Shown piece after piece: positions 15,083-23,755 of a stretch of 40,856 bases of DNA. The notes under the pieces were generated by a model. The model had not been told where the DNA came from. It was given only the letters and a program-made list of their open reading frames with translations, and did no database searches. The DNA lies in contig NZ_CALXEE010000008.1 in the NCBI RefSeq assembly GCF_944387245.1, positions 1 to 40,856 on the forward strand. The letters run 5' to 3'. The stretch is from an uncultured Intestinimonas sp. (GTDB taxonomy: Bacteria > Bacillota > Clostridia > Oscillospirales > Oscillospiraceae). The stretch's first letter is position 1, and every line of letters begins with the position of its first letter. Both the position numbers and the translations under genes were made by a program.

Positions 15083-15838
15083 ATGAAACGGAAACCGATC
15101 TTAGAGCGGGTCGGCGACTTCATGGAGGGTAGAGGATTCTACATAGTCCTCACCCTGTGCGTCGCTGCCATAGGGATTTCGGGCTATTATCTTTTTTCCT
15201 CTTTGCAGACAGGCGGTGAGGAGGCCGCCGTATCCGCCCCCACACAGGTGGTGGTGGCGGTCTCCCCCACGGTGGAGGCCGTCAAGCCCACGGTGACGGC
15301 GGCACCCACCCCCTCCGCCACCCCCACACCGACGCCCTCGGAGGCGCCCTCCGCAACACCCTCCGCAACGCCTGCGCCTGAACAGACACCGTCGGAGGAG
15401 ACCACTGTCACCACCCAGGCGGCGGATTTCTTCATCTGGCCCCTGCGGGGCCAGGTGGTGGCCGACTGGTCCCTGGAGGTGTTGGCCTATGACGAGACCA
15501 TGGGGGACTGGCGGACCCACTCCGGCATCGACATCTCCGCTCCCGTGGGGACGGAGGTGATGGCGGTGGCCAATGGCACGGTGGCCAGTGTGGAGCAGGA
15601 TGATCTCATGGGCACCACGGTGACCATTGCCCACGCCGACGGCGTAGAGAGCGTCTACGCCAACCTGGCCGCTGTCCCCACCGTAGAGGCGGGGGATCAG
15701 GTCCAGGTGGGCGACATTATCGGTGCCACCGGCACCACCGCCGCCGCCGAGAGCGCCCGCGCCCCGCACCTCCACCTGGAGATGCGGAAGGACGGAGAGA
15801 GCGTGGACCCCCTCAGTTACCTGCCGGAACAGCCCTGA
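15083..15838 (+). CDS. spoIIQ: SpoIIQ-like M23 membrane peptidase
   Basis: 251 residues from the second of two tandem ATGs (15080, 15083); ggagg is better spaced for the second. A short cytoplasmic N-terminus (FMEGRGFYIVLTLCVAAIGI) runs into one membrane helix. A long Pro/Thr/Ser/Ala linker follows (about 50-110), then an M23 LytM domain with HSGIDISAP (HxxxD) and HLHLEM (HxH). All zinc ligands are present, unlike degenerate Bacillus SpoIIQ. In sporulation SpoIIQ bridges the forespore to SpoIIIAH in the engulfed septum. The sigma-F-like promoter supports this. A general M23 endopeptidase is the alternative. Confidence 0.7.
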   Translation: MKRKPILERVGDFMEGRGFYIVLTLCVAAIGISGYYLFSSLQTGGEEAAVSAPTQVVVAVSPTVEAVKPTVTAAPTPSATPTPTPSEAPSATPSATPAPEQTPSEETTVTTQAADFFIWPLRGQVVADWSLEVLAYDETMGDWRTHSGIDISAPVGTEVMAVANGTVASVEQDDLMGTTVTIAHADGVESVYANLAAVPTVEAGDQVQVGDIIGATGTTAAAESARAPHLHLEMRKDGESVDPLSYLPEQP

Positions 15839-15849
15839 ACCGAACAGAA

Positions 15850-15890
15850 GCGAAACCCCCTCCCGGCCAGAGGCCGGGAGGGGGTTTCGC
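15850..15890 (+). terminator. Terminator after the SpoIIQ-like gene
   Basis: Perfect 19-bp GC-rich stem with a 3-base loop, beginning 11 bases past the stop. The T-run is short (TTT inside the arm), but the stem is very strong. Confidence 0.8.
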
Positions 15891-15900
15891 GTGTCTAGGG

Positions 15901-15928
15901 ACCGCCTCCGGGCCCCGGGCATAGGATA
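15901..15928 (+). promoter_or_regulatory. Sigma-K-like promoter of the MFS gene
   Basis: AC (15901-15902), 17-base spacer, CATAGGATA (15920-15928). This fits the mother-cell sigma-K pattern AC-N17-CATAnnnTA exactly. A closely similar ACC...GGGaATAGGAT arrangement precedes the dipicolinate synthase gene at 32781-32808. Confidence 0.5.
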
Positions 15929-15989
15929 GAGCGGTAATACGCCGTTCCGCCCGGCTCGCCGGGCCTGGACCATAGGAGGAATACATACC

Positions 15990-17234
15990 ATGACCGTCAC
16001 ATGGAAACGGCAGTTCGCCGTGCTCTGGCTGGGGCAGGCCGTATCGATCCTGACCAGCTCCATCTCTCAATACGCCCTCATCTGGGACCTGACTGCCCGC
16101 ACCGGCTCCGCCGCGGTGCTCTCGCTGGCCTCCATGGCGGCCCTGCTGCCCCAGGGGGTATTCTCCCTCTTTACCGGGGCGGTGGCCGACCGGTTTGACC
16201 GCCGGAAGATCATGGCCCTGGCCGATGGCGCCATCGGACTGGTGTCTCTGGCCCTGGTGGCGGGCTGGTTCCTGCTGGGAGAGCTGCCCATCCCCGTCAT
16301 TATGGCCACCCTGGCCCTGCGGAGCGTGGGCTCCGCCTTCCACTCCCCCTGCCTCCAGGCGGTGACGCCCCTCATCGTCCCCCGGGAGAGGCTCTCCCAA
16401 TGTGCTGGCTGGTCCCAGGGGGTGCAGACCCTCTCCCTGCTCCTGAGTCCGGCTTTGGCCGCCGTCCTCTTCGCCGCCGTGCCCCTCTCCCTCATCATCA
16501 CCCTGGACGCCCTGGGGGCCGCCTTCGCCATCGGCTTTCTCTTCCTGGCCCGGCTGCCTGAGCTGCGGACGGCGGGAGAGGAGACCCCCTTCCGCCTCCT
16601 GGACGACTGCCGGGCGGGCTGCGCCCTGCTGCGCAGCCAGGGCTGGCTGTGGCAGCTGTGCCTCATCTGCGGCATCTTCTCGGTGGCGGTGGTACCGGTG
16701 TCCTCCCTCTTCCCCCTCATGTGCATGAGCTACTTCGGCGGCACGGCGGTGTCGGCCTCGGTGGTGGAGACCGCCTACTCCCTGGGGATGCTGGCGGGGT
16801 CCCTGCTGCTGGGGCTGTGGGGAGGCACCCGAAACAAGATGACCGCCATGACCGCAGCCCTCTTCTGCACGGGAGGCTGCCTGCTGGCGGTGGGGGGATT
16901 AAGCCCGGCGGCCTTCGTGGCCTTTACCGGCCTGGCCCTGGGCATGGGTCTCTCCTCCCCCTTCTTCAACAGCATGTTTACTGCCCTCATCCAGGAGAAG
17001 GTGGAGGGGGGCTATCTGGGACGGGTGCTGGGCCTCACCTCCGCCGTCATGACCCTGGCCGGGCCCATCGGCCTGGCCGCCACCGCCCTCTTTGCCGAAA
17101 AGGTGGGCCTGGCCCGGTGGTTTGCCCTCTCGGGGGCCCTCACCGCCCTGTGCGGCGTCCTCTGCCTGGCCCTGCCGGCGGTCCGCCGCTGCGACGGCGC
17201 GAAAGAGAAAAAAGAAGTCTGCCCTGAGGGATGA
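15990..17234 (+). CDS. MFS transporter (macrolide-efflux-like)
   Basis: 414 residues with about twelve hydrophobic helices. The N-terminus (WKRQFAVLWLGQAVSILTSS) and the loop motif ADRFDRRKIMALAD between helices 2 and 3 are typical of the MefA/Bcr-like drug efflux MFS group. The start ATG follows taggaggaa. The predicted sigma-K-like promoter suggests use in the mother cell late in sporulation, which would be unusual for a drug pump. The substrate is unknown. Its stop codon lies in the loop of a hairpin shared with the convergent operon. Confidence 0.88.
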   Translation: MTVTWKRQFAVLWLGQAVSILTSSISQYALIWDLTARTGSAAVLSLASMAALLPQGVFSLFTGAVADRFDRRKIMALADGAIGLVSLALVAGWFLLGELPIPVIMATLALRSVGSAFHSPCLQAVTPLIVPRERLSQCAGWSQGVQTLSLLLSPALAAVLFAAVPLSLIITLDALGAAFAIGFLFLARLPELRTAGEETPFRLLDDCRAGCALLRSQGWLWQLCLICGIFSVAVVPVSSLFPLMCMSYFGGTAVSASVVETAYSLGMLAGSLLLGLWGGTRNKMTAMTAALFCTGGCLLAVGGLSPAAFVAFTGLALGMGLSSPFFNSMFTALIQEKVEGGYLGRVLGLTSAVMTLAGPIGLAATALFAEKVGLARWFALSGALTALCGVLCLALPAVRRCDGAKEKKEVCPEG

Positions 17235-17246
17235 CCCTCAGGGCAG
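17219..17246. terminator. Terminator hairpin containing two convergent stop codons
   Basis: Perfect 12-bp stem, ctgccctgaggg / ccctcagggcag, with loop ATGA. The MFS stop TGA is in the loop, and the stop of the minus-strand gene is in the right arm. Reading the minus strand, a T-rich run follows (gacttcttttttctcttt), so it should terminate the long BlaI operon. Confidence 0.8.
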
Positions 17247-18761
17247 GTGCTGATATTGATAGGGATAAAATTCCAGGTTCTCCAGCTCAAGAGGCACGGT
17301 CCAAGACTGCTGCTCCTCCTCGCCCTGGAACCGGAGGGAGGTGGTGACGGTGTTGGCCTCCGGGGCGTAGTGGGACCGGGCCGGACCGACGGCGGGCGGG
17401 CCGCTCTGGTACACCTCTTCCGGTACGGCGCTGGCTTCGGCCTGCCATATCACCCCCTCAGACAGGCGGTAGACCAGCACGGCGGGCACCCCGTCGGCCA
17501 TGTAGGTGACGCTGCACACCAGTTCCCGGACCCCATCCCCGTCCAGGTCCATGGGGGTGTCCGCCCGGTCCCAACCAAAGCTCAGAGCCAGGGGGGTGCC
17601 GTCGGTGCCGTAGTAGCTGCGGTAGTTTCCGGAGGGGCTCTGGACATAGTCCAGGGTGTAGCCGTCGGTGCCCAGGATGTCCGTGAAGGGCTGGAGCGTG
17701 GCCTCACTCAGGCCGTACAGAACCTCTGCCAGGTGGACACCGTCCTCATCTTCGGTAAGCATCCAGGTCTGTTCACCCACTGTGAGGAACCCGGCCCGGC
17801 TCTCCTGGTTTTCCACCTGCCAGTCCGGCTGCGTTTCCGCCGGAAGAGCGGTCACCTCCACTCTGCCGGGATAGAACCGGAGGCAGCCAAAGCGGGTGAC
17901 GCCATCCGCCACCCCGAGGAAGGCCAGGCCGGTGGCTTCATCATAGAAGAGGCCCTGGGTGGAAAAGGTGGGGGACGCCCAGCCATTGGGCCCGCGCCAG
18001 TCCGGCAGGGCCTTCCGGACGCAGTCCAGCAGATCCACCTGGTAGATGGCATCCTCCCACACCAGGTAGCAGTAGGCTTCCCGACCGCCGTGGTAGAGCC
18101 ACAGCGGGTCGGGAAAGCCATCCCCGTCCAGGTCGGGGGCGTAGGTGGGCTGGGCGCAGTCGGCCAGCAGCCGGGGGACGCCTCCCTCATCGAATACATA
18201 GTAGTCCCGGGCGGTGTAGGCGGCGCCCCTGGGAGCCTCAATGACAAAGCCGCTCTGGCCCAGCAGGGAGGAGAACTCCCCCACGGTGTAGCCATCGGGG
18301 TAGGCGCTGTCCTCCACGGCGAAGCGGAGCAGCTCGTCTCCCTGCCGGACGGCCCAGTATTTGGTGGTGTCGCTGCCCGGCTCCCGGTAGCACACCACCT
18401 GCTGGCCTTCCATGAGCTCCGCCTCCGTCAACATCTCACCCATGGTGTCGGCGGAGACGGTGTCCGGGGTCCAGGTGGAGGCGGGGACATAGGGCTCCAG
18501 GTCGGAGAGAGGGAAGGAGACGGTCAATGCGCCGTCCTCCACCGTTTCGGTCTGGACAGGCTCCGGCGTGGTCTCACCGGGAAGTGGCTCACGGGCACAA
18601 GCGGCCAGGCTGCCGGCGGTGAGGGTGAGGACCAGAGCCACCACCAGCGGGGCGGTCCCACGACGCCTGGGCGCGGTCAGCAGATCGTTGAGCCGTGCTC
18701 TGAGCAGCCATTTACCGGTGTGAAATTCGGTGGAAAACCAGGTGTGGGGACAGCGGTTCAT
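17238..18761 (-). CDS. Detached BlaR1-type sensor paralog 7 (VCBS-like)
   Basis: 507 residues from the ATG at 18761, chosen for ataggaggtg upstream. It has the family N-terminus CPHTWFSTEFHTGKWLLRAR with a basic RRRG, a membrane segment ending GSLAAC (about residue 56), then a Thr/Pro/Glu-rich linker. The exported part contains two acidic DLDGDG loops (DLDGDGFPDP and DLDGDGVREL), the pattern of calcium-binding VCBS/FG-GAP-like repeats. It is the last gene of the BlaI operon, 13 bases after the previous paralog. Either a single-pass protein or, via the lipobox-like LAAC, a lipoprotein. Ligand unknown. Confidence 0.75.
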   Translation of the reverse strand: MNRCPHTWFSTEFHTGKWLLRARLNDLLTAPRRRGTAPLVVALVLTLTAGSLAACAREPLPGETTPEPVQTETVEDGALTVSFPLSDLEPYVPASTWTPDTVSADTMGEMLTEAELMEGQQVVCYREPGSDTTKYWAVRQGDELLRFAVEDSAYPDGYTVGEFSSLLGQSGFVIEAPRGAAYTARDYYVFDEGGVPRLLADCAQPTYAPDLDGDGFPDPLWLYHGGREAYCYLVWEDAIYQVDLLDCVRKALPDWRGPNGWASPTFSTQGLFYDEATGLAFLGVADGVTRFGCLRFYPGRVEVTALPAETQPDWQVENQESRAGFLTVGEQTWMLTEDEDGVHLAEVLYGLSEATLQPFTDILGTDGYTLDYVQSPSGNYRSYYGTDGTPLALSFGWDRADTPMDLDGDGVRELVCSVTYMADGVPAVLVYRLSEGVIWQAEASAVPEEVYQSGPPAVGPARSHYAPEANTVTTSLRFQGEEEQQSWTVPLELENLEFYPYQYQHLP

Positions 18762-18774
18762 GGCGCACCTCCTA

Positions 18775-20463
18775 TTATGAGAGGGTCCAGGTCTGGCCGT
18801 CAAAGACAAAGGACAGGCGTTCGGTCTGATAGGTGAAGTCCACCCGGTCCTGGGCGGCAGTGGTGACGGTGAAGTCCGCTCCGTCGGGGACGGTGTCCAG
18901 GTCCCGAGCGGCGGAGAGGAGCCCGGGCAGCAGCTGCCCCCAGGCCTCCGTTGTGATGGCAAAGCCCTGGGCCGCCGCCCCGTCGGCGATAGCCTGAGCG
19001 GTGCCGGGGAGAAGGGAGTTCCCCTCCAGGTCGCTCAGCGGGACGATGGCGATGGGGGTATAGTGCCACAGGTCGTCCCGAAGGGCCAGGAGGGCCGGCT
19101 TGCCCTGACCGCCGAGGACAGCGAGCCAGCCCGAGCCGTCCGGGGACATGCCCTCGGTGAGCGGGGTGCCGGAGTTGCCCTGGAGTCGGTAGTCAAAGCG
19201 CCAGACCTCCAGCACGTAGCCGTCGGCCAGGGTCCGCACCAGTTCGCCCAGGGTGTCTCCGGTGCCGCCGGCCATCTCTAGTTCGGTGATCACCATGCCG
19301 GTGATGGTCACGCCCAGAGTGGCCTCCAGTTCCCCGGCCTTCCGGTCCATTTCGGCCTCCACGGCGGCCACCAGGGCGGCGGGTTTGCCGTCGGCGGTGC
19401 TGGGGGGAGAATAGGGCGCGTCCAGGCGGTAATATTTAGTAAATATCCAGCCGCTCTTCTGGGAGGAGGACCGCTGGACCTGGAAGGTCCAGGTGCAGGG
19501 TTGGCCGTGGTCGGTGCCCTCCAGGGTGAAGGTATAGCGGGCATCGCTCACCTCGGTGATGAACAAGGTGCTCACGTCGGCGGTGTAGTCCCAGTCCAGG
19601 ACCTCCGCCGCGTCGGCCCGGACCCACAGCCCGCCTCCCCATTCCAGAAAGAGGGGGTCGGGGACGTAGACGTAGGTCTGGAAGAGTTCGGTGGCGGTCT
19701 CCCGGCCGAACCGGTAGAGGAGGCCGCTGAGGACCTGATCGTCCATCCGGAGCTGCTCGTCCCACTGCTGGTAACCGGCGAGCCGGAGCCGGGTTACCCC
19801 ATTGCCGTCCACCCATGGATCGCCTTCAATGGTGGCGGCGGCGATGAGGGGGGCGAAGGCGGCGTCGGCCTCCTCCAGGAGGGACCGGCAGAGGAGCTTT
19901 TGACCGGCCGCCGCCAGGGCGGGGTCGGAATGGGCCAGCAGAGCGTCCACGGCTGCCTGGACCGCCGTGCTGTCCACATAGCTGGCGGTGGTCAGGGGGA
20001 CATAGTCCTCCCCGACACGCTGGAAGAGGAAGAGAGTGGTTTGGCCGTCGAAGAGATAGCCGTTCTCGTCGATGAACATGCCCCCGGCCAGGGTGGTGGT
20101 GTCCGGGTCGAAGTCCCTGGTACCCACCTGGGCCCGGTAGAGCTCCAGAGTCCCCTCCTTCAGAACATGGTCATAGGACCCGGCGGAGGAGAGGGAATGG
20201 CAAACGCCCTCCTCTCCGGCAAGGTCTTTGGCGTAGTCGGAGACGGCGGTGGGGATGACTTCGGCGGTGGCGGCGGGCGTCTCCGGGGCGCCCGCCTGGT
20301 CGCAGGCCACAATGGTCCCAAAAGTGCCCACACACAGCAGGGTAAGCAGGACGGGGAGTATCCCCCTCCGCTTCGGGCCGGAGAGCAGGCTGCGCAGCCG
20401 GAGCTTGAGAAAGCCTTTGCCGCTGTTGAACTCGGTGGAAAACCAGGTGTGGGGCGCGCGCAT
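18775..20463 (-). CDS. Detached BlaR1-type sensor paralog 6
   Basis: 562 residues from the ATG at 20463 behind gaaaggagggc. It starts RAPHTWFSTEFNSGKGFLKL, then PKRRG and a membrane segment ending GTIVAC. A segment TTTLAGGMFIDENGYLF around residue 150 matches one in paralog 3 (VLLAGGMEMDEEGWVL). I recall that segment as common in the C-terminal regions of full-length M56 receptors from related Clostridia. The rest is beta-rich and unrecognised. It is embedded in the BlaI operon with 20 bases to the paralog upstream. Probably a surface sensor or ligand-binding partner of the M56 protease. Confidence 0.75.
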   Translation of the reverse strand: MRAPHTWFSTEFNSGKGFLKLRLRSLLSGPKRRGILPVLLTLLCVGTFGTIVACDQAGAPETPAATAEVIPTAVSDYAKDLAGEEGVCHSLSSAGSYDHVLKEGTLELYRAQVGTRDFDPDTTTLAGGMFIDENGYLFDGQTTLFLFQRVGEDYVPLTTASYVDSTAVQAAVDALLAHSDPALAAAGQKLLCRSLLEEADAAFAPLIAAATIEGDPWVDGNGVTRLRLAGYQQWDEQLRMDDQVLSGLLYRFGRETATELFQTYVYVPDPLFLEWGGGLWVRADAAEVLDWDYTADVSTLFITEVSDARYTFTLEGTDHGQPCTWTFQVQRSSSQKSGWIFTKYYRLDAPYSPPSTADGKPAALVAAVEAEMDRKAGELEATLGVTITGMVITELEMAGGTGDTLGELVRTLADGYVLEVWRFDYRLQGNSGTPLTEGMSPDGSGWLAVLGGQGKPALLALRDDLWHYTPIAIVPLSDLEGNSLLPGTAQAIADGAAAQGFAITTEAWGQLLPGLLSAARDLDTVPDGADFTVTTAAQDRVDFTYQTERLSFVFDGQTWTLS

Positions 20464-20483
20464 ACAGAGCCCTCCTTTCGGGG

Positions 20484-22019
20484 TCAGTACAGGGTGAACA
20501 CGGCCTTGGAGGTGAGCCACGCAAGGGTGTCGCTGTAGTCGTCCCAGAACTCGGAGCTGGGGTGCCAGGTGAAGTCGGTGACGGGGAGATAGTACCAGCC
20601 GTTGCCGCCGGGGACGCCGGGAACGGCGGACCGGCCCAGCAGGTTGATCTCCCGGCCCTCCGGCAGGGTGGGGAGGGGGTCCTCCGGCCCGGCCAGAATC
20701 TGCACCAGACAGCCGGAGCCGGGCTCGATGCCCTCCGGCTCCACACCGCCGTGCTCGGAGACGTACCGCTCATAGGCGTACCGGTGATAGACGGCCAAGC
20801 CGCCCTCCACCGGGCGGAAAATGAGACGGTTGGTGTAATAGCCGTCGGTTCCGGGCAGCTGCCAGGAGAAGTGAAGGGCGTCGCTGGTGAAGACGCCCGC
20901 TTCCGGGTCGAAGTAGTTCCCGTCGGTGAGGGTGGGGAGATAGCGGTCCCAGGTGGGTGTGTCCATGAGCTGGAAGTAGTCCTCCGCTAGGGCGGCCAGG
21001 GCCTCCTCGCTCCCCGCCTCGTCCGCGTTGTAACGGCCCAGATACACATAGCGGTCCGTGGTATGGAGGTAGACCGAGTAGGGAGCGGGGTCTGTCCAAC
21101 CGGGCTGGCCGGAAAGGGTGATAGGGCAGTGATAGGCGGCGATGCCGTCAAAGCCGTGGCTGGCCGGGTCCTCCGGGTCGTAGTAGTGGGCGGCGGCCAG
21201 GGTCATCTCGCCGTAGGCGTAGTCCCACCCGCCCGCCTGGGCCAGGGCGTACTGGTCCAGCTCGGGATAGAAGGAGGTGGCGGGGTCGGAGACGGTCTCC
21301 GGGAAGCGGAAGGTGCCCGGGATGTAGGAGAGAAGACCGTCCAGAGAGAAGCTCACACTATAGACCTGATGGCTCTCCTGTTCCTGATACCAGTCGTCCA
21401 GCACTGTCCAGCCGTTGCCGGTCCGCTGGGCAGCCCGGAAGCCCCACACAGGGGGGAAGGCCTCGGTGAGATAGTCCCCCAGGTAGAAGAGGGTGATGTC
21501 GCCCGTCGAGTCCAGGGCTCCATACCGTTCCACCAGGGCGGGGAGGGCATCCCGAAAGGCCAGAGCCCCCTGGGGCAGGTGGGGCTCCACCAGAGAGATG
21601 GTGAGCACGGAGGCGGTAGGGCGGAGCTGCACCGTACCGGTGGACAGGTCCGCGCTGACCTCCCCTACCGTCTCCTCTCCCTGGAAGAGGTCATAGTACC
21701 AGTACTCTGTGCCGTTGAGCTCTACGGAGAAGGGCTCAGAGAGGGTGAGGCTCCCCTCCTCCAGCCCCAGGGCGGCGGGGGCAAGGCGGAGGACGGTCTC
21801 GGAGATCTCGTCCTCCACCAGGACGGGGGCGGTGGACTCCTCCGCCGGAGCGGTGCGGCAGGCCACCAGAGCCCCGGCGCAGAGGGCCAGGGCCGCCATC
21901 AGGACCGCCAGGGCCCGGCCACGCTTGGGGGCGGGGCGGAGCAGGTCGTGGAGCCGGGTGCGCAGGAGGCGCTTACCGCCTTTCAGCTCGGTGGAGAACC
22001 AGGTGTGGGGACAGTTCAT
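20484..22019 (-). CDS. Detached BlaR1-type sensor paralog 5
   Basis: 511 residues from the ATG at 22019 (aaggagg upstream). The N-terminus NCPHTWFSTELKGGKRLLRT, PAPKRGRAL and membrane segment ending GALVAC are almost identical to those of paralog 4, at the DNA level too. The downstream 450 residues are unrelated between the two. This contrast suggests recent duplication of the anchor with replacement of the exported domain. The exported part has no recognised motif; it is rich in Tyr, Trp and acidic residues. Located 18 bases after paralog 4 in the operon. Confidence 0.75.
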   Translation of the reverse strand: MNCPHTWFSTELKGGKRLLRTRLHDLLRPAPKRGRALAVLMAALALCAGALVACRTAPAEESTAPVLVEDEISETVLRLAPAALGLEEGSLTLSEPFSVELNGTEYWYYDLFQGEETVGEVSADLSTGTVQLRPTASVLTISLVEPHLPQGALAFRDALPALVERYGALDSTGDITLFYLGDYLTEAFPPVWGFRAAQRTGNGWTVLDDWYQEQESHQVYSVSFSLDGLLSYIPGTFRFPETVSDPATSFYPELDQYALAQAGGWDYAYGEMTLAAAHYYDPEDPASHGFDGIAAYHCPITLSGQPGWTDPAPYSVYLHTTDRYVYLGRYNADEAGSEEALAALAEDYFQLMDTPTWDRYLPTLTDGNYFDPEAGVFTSDALHFSWQLPGTDGYYTNRLIFRPVEGGLAVYHRYAYERYVSEHGGVEPEGIEPGSGCLVQILAGPEDPLPTLPEGREINLLGRSAVPGVPGGNGWYYLPVTDFTWHPSSEFWDDYSDTLAWLTSKAVFTLY

Positions 22020-22037
22020 GGAAGGGAGCCTCCTTGC

Positions 22038-23726
22038 TCAGATGTCCAGCACCAGCCCACGGGACAGGGTCCAGGGGCCGGTGGCATTGGTGACGGAGAA
22101 GTGACCTGCTTGGGCGCCGTCCACGGTGAGGTCTACCCGCCACTCGTCCCCGTCGGTGACGCAGACGGGGGTGCCGTCGGGGACCTCCTCTCCGGTGTCC
22201 GGGTCCAGATTGGCGGTGCGGAGGGAGGCGGTCCGGGTCTGAGTGAAGGAGAGGGACAGCCTTTCCCAAACGTCCGCCCCAAAGGCCGCCGTCAGGGCCT
22301 CACCAGGCGGAGTCCCGGGGAGGCCGTCCACAAAGGCCTGGGCGGCGGACTCCATGTTCCCGTTGTCCTCGGTCAGCGGGGCGAAGAAGCAGTGGCTCAG
22401 GTAGAGCGGAAGCAGCTCGTCGGCGGCGGGAGTGCGGAGCAGGACGGGCATGCCCTCGGCCTCATAGGCGGCGTCCAGTTGGGCGCACAGGTCCGCCGGG
22501 GCGCCCTGGCTTTGGTAGAAGGCGCCGGGGCTCATGTCGTCGCCCCCATCCACGCCGGTGGTGACGGTGTAGCCGTCCCCCAGAGCCTCCACAGTAAAGA
22601 CAGCGTAGTCGCTGCCGCCCCCCTGGTTGGCCCCACGCTGGAGGAGAAAGTCGTAGTAATAGGTCCTGTGAAAGGTGCAGAGGTAGTGGGTGGCAGTTCC
22701 CTCCTCATAGCTGCCCACCACCGTGACCTGGGGGAGGCAGAGGTCGGCGCTGCCGGGCTCCGATGTGCGCAGGTTTAGGGCGGCGTCGTAGAGGGCACTC
22801 TCCAGGGATGTGGGGTCCAGGCCCAGATAGGCCGCATCAGGGCTCCACAGGGCCAGGGGGCGGGTAACGACAAAGCCATCCGACGGCGCGCCCATGGTCC
22901 GCCACTGGCACCACAGGGGCGGGTCCATGACGTCCACCAGACCGGCGGGGACGAAGGTATCCACATCGGTGGAATAGGTCTCCTGATAGCGGCGGAGGGT
23001 ACCGTCGTTCCAGGTGTAGAGCCCCAGCCAGGGGTCCATGCCCTCGGCTCCGTCTACATTGGCCCCCTGGAGGTAGAAGGTCACATCGTCCCCCTCCCCG
23101 ATGCGGAAGCCCCGGATGGAGAAGCTGTTCTCGTCCAGGGGGAGGGGGAGTTCCCCGGATGCCAGGGCCTCCGCCACCGCGTCCCGGAGGGCGGCTTCGG
23201 TGGTATCGGCCAGGTCCAGTGCCTCCTCCACGGTGACCGAGCGGTGGGTCTGCCGGTCGTAGACCCAGGCGTACAGGTCGCCGTCGGTGCCGTAGTTGGG
23301 GTAGACGTTCTCCAGCAGAGCCAAATTCAGGTAGCGCTCCGCGGTGACGGGGAAGGCGGCTACCTCGCACCAGGTGCCGCTCTGGTAGGGATCGTCCATG
23401 TAGACCTGGTACACCGCCTTCCGCTCCAGCAGGGCGGCGTTGATGGACTGGGCGTCGGGGCTGTCGTCACCGGCGATCTGGGGGATTTCCAAAATGCTGC
23501 CCCTGTCGTCGTAGTATTGTGTGTCCATGACGATATGGGCTGTGGCTGTGTCGGAGCCGGACTGGCAGGCCACCAGGGCCCCGGCGCAGAGGGCCAGGGC
23601 TACCGCCATGGCGGCCAGAGCCCGGCCACGCTTCGGAGCGGGGCGGAGCAGGTCCCGGAGGCGGGTGCGCAGCAGGCGCTTGCCGCCTTTCAGTTCGGTG
23701 GAAAACCAGGTGTGAGGACAGTGCAT
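22038..23726 (-). CDS. Detached BlaR1-type sensor paralog 4 (DUF3298-like)
   Basis: 562 residues from the ATG at 23726 (gaaaggag upstream), immediately after the M56 gene. The family anchor HCPHTWFSTELKGGKRLLRT leads to a membrane segment ending GALVAC. The exported region begins like a PdaC/RsiV-type DUF4163-DUF3298 unit: DDRGSILEIPQIAG, SINAALLERK, then VYDRQTHRSVTVEEALDLAD. In RsiV this domain binds lysozyme, which makes a peptidoglycan-damage or lysozyme cue conceivable here, but the resemblance is by eye only. It directly follows the M56 protease, where the C-terminal half of an intact receptor would be. Confidence 0.75.
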   Translation of the reverse strand: MHCPHTWFSTELKGGKRLLRTRLRDLLRPAPKRGRALAAMAVALALCAGALVACQSGSDTATAHIVMDTQYYDDRGSILEIPQIAGDDSPDAQSINAALLERKAVYQVYMDDPYQSGTWCEVAAFPVTAERYLNLALLENVYPNYGTDGDLYAWVYDRQTHRSVTVEEALDLADTTEAALRDAVAEALASGELPLPLDENSFSIRGFRIGEGDDVTFYLQGANVDGAEGMDPWLGLYTWNDGTLRRYQETYSTDVDTFVPAGLVDVMDPPLWCQWRTMGAPSDGFVVTRPLALWSPDAAYLGLDPTSLESALYDAALNLRTSEPGSADLCLPQVTVVGSYEEGTATHYLCTFHRTYYYDFLLQRGANQGGGSDYAVFTVEALGDGYTVTTGVDGGDDMSPGAFYQSQGAPADLCAQLDAAYEAEGMPVLLRTPAADELLPLYLSHCFFAPLTEDNGNMESAAQAFVDGLPGTPPGEALTAAFGADVWERLSLSFTQTRTASLRTANLDPDTGEEVPDGTPVCVTDGDEWRVDLTVDGAQAGHFSVTNATGPWTLSRGLVLDI

Positions 23727-23755
23727 AGCAAACTCCTTTCGCGGTGGAAACACGG

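Noticed and set aside
21063..22778. 571-codon plus open frame
   Set aside because: Shadow across two genuine sensor paralogs; it spans their boundary and has no recognisable domain.
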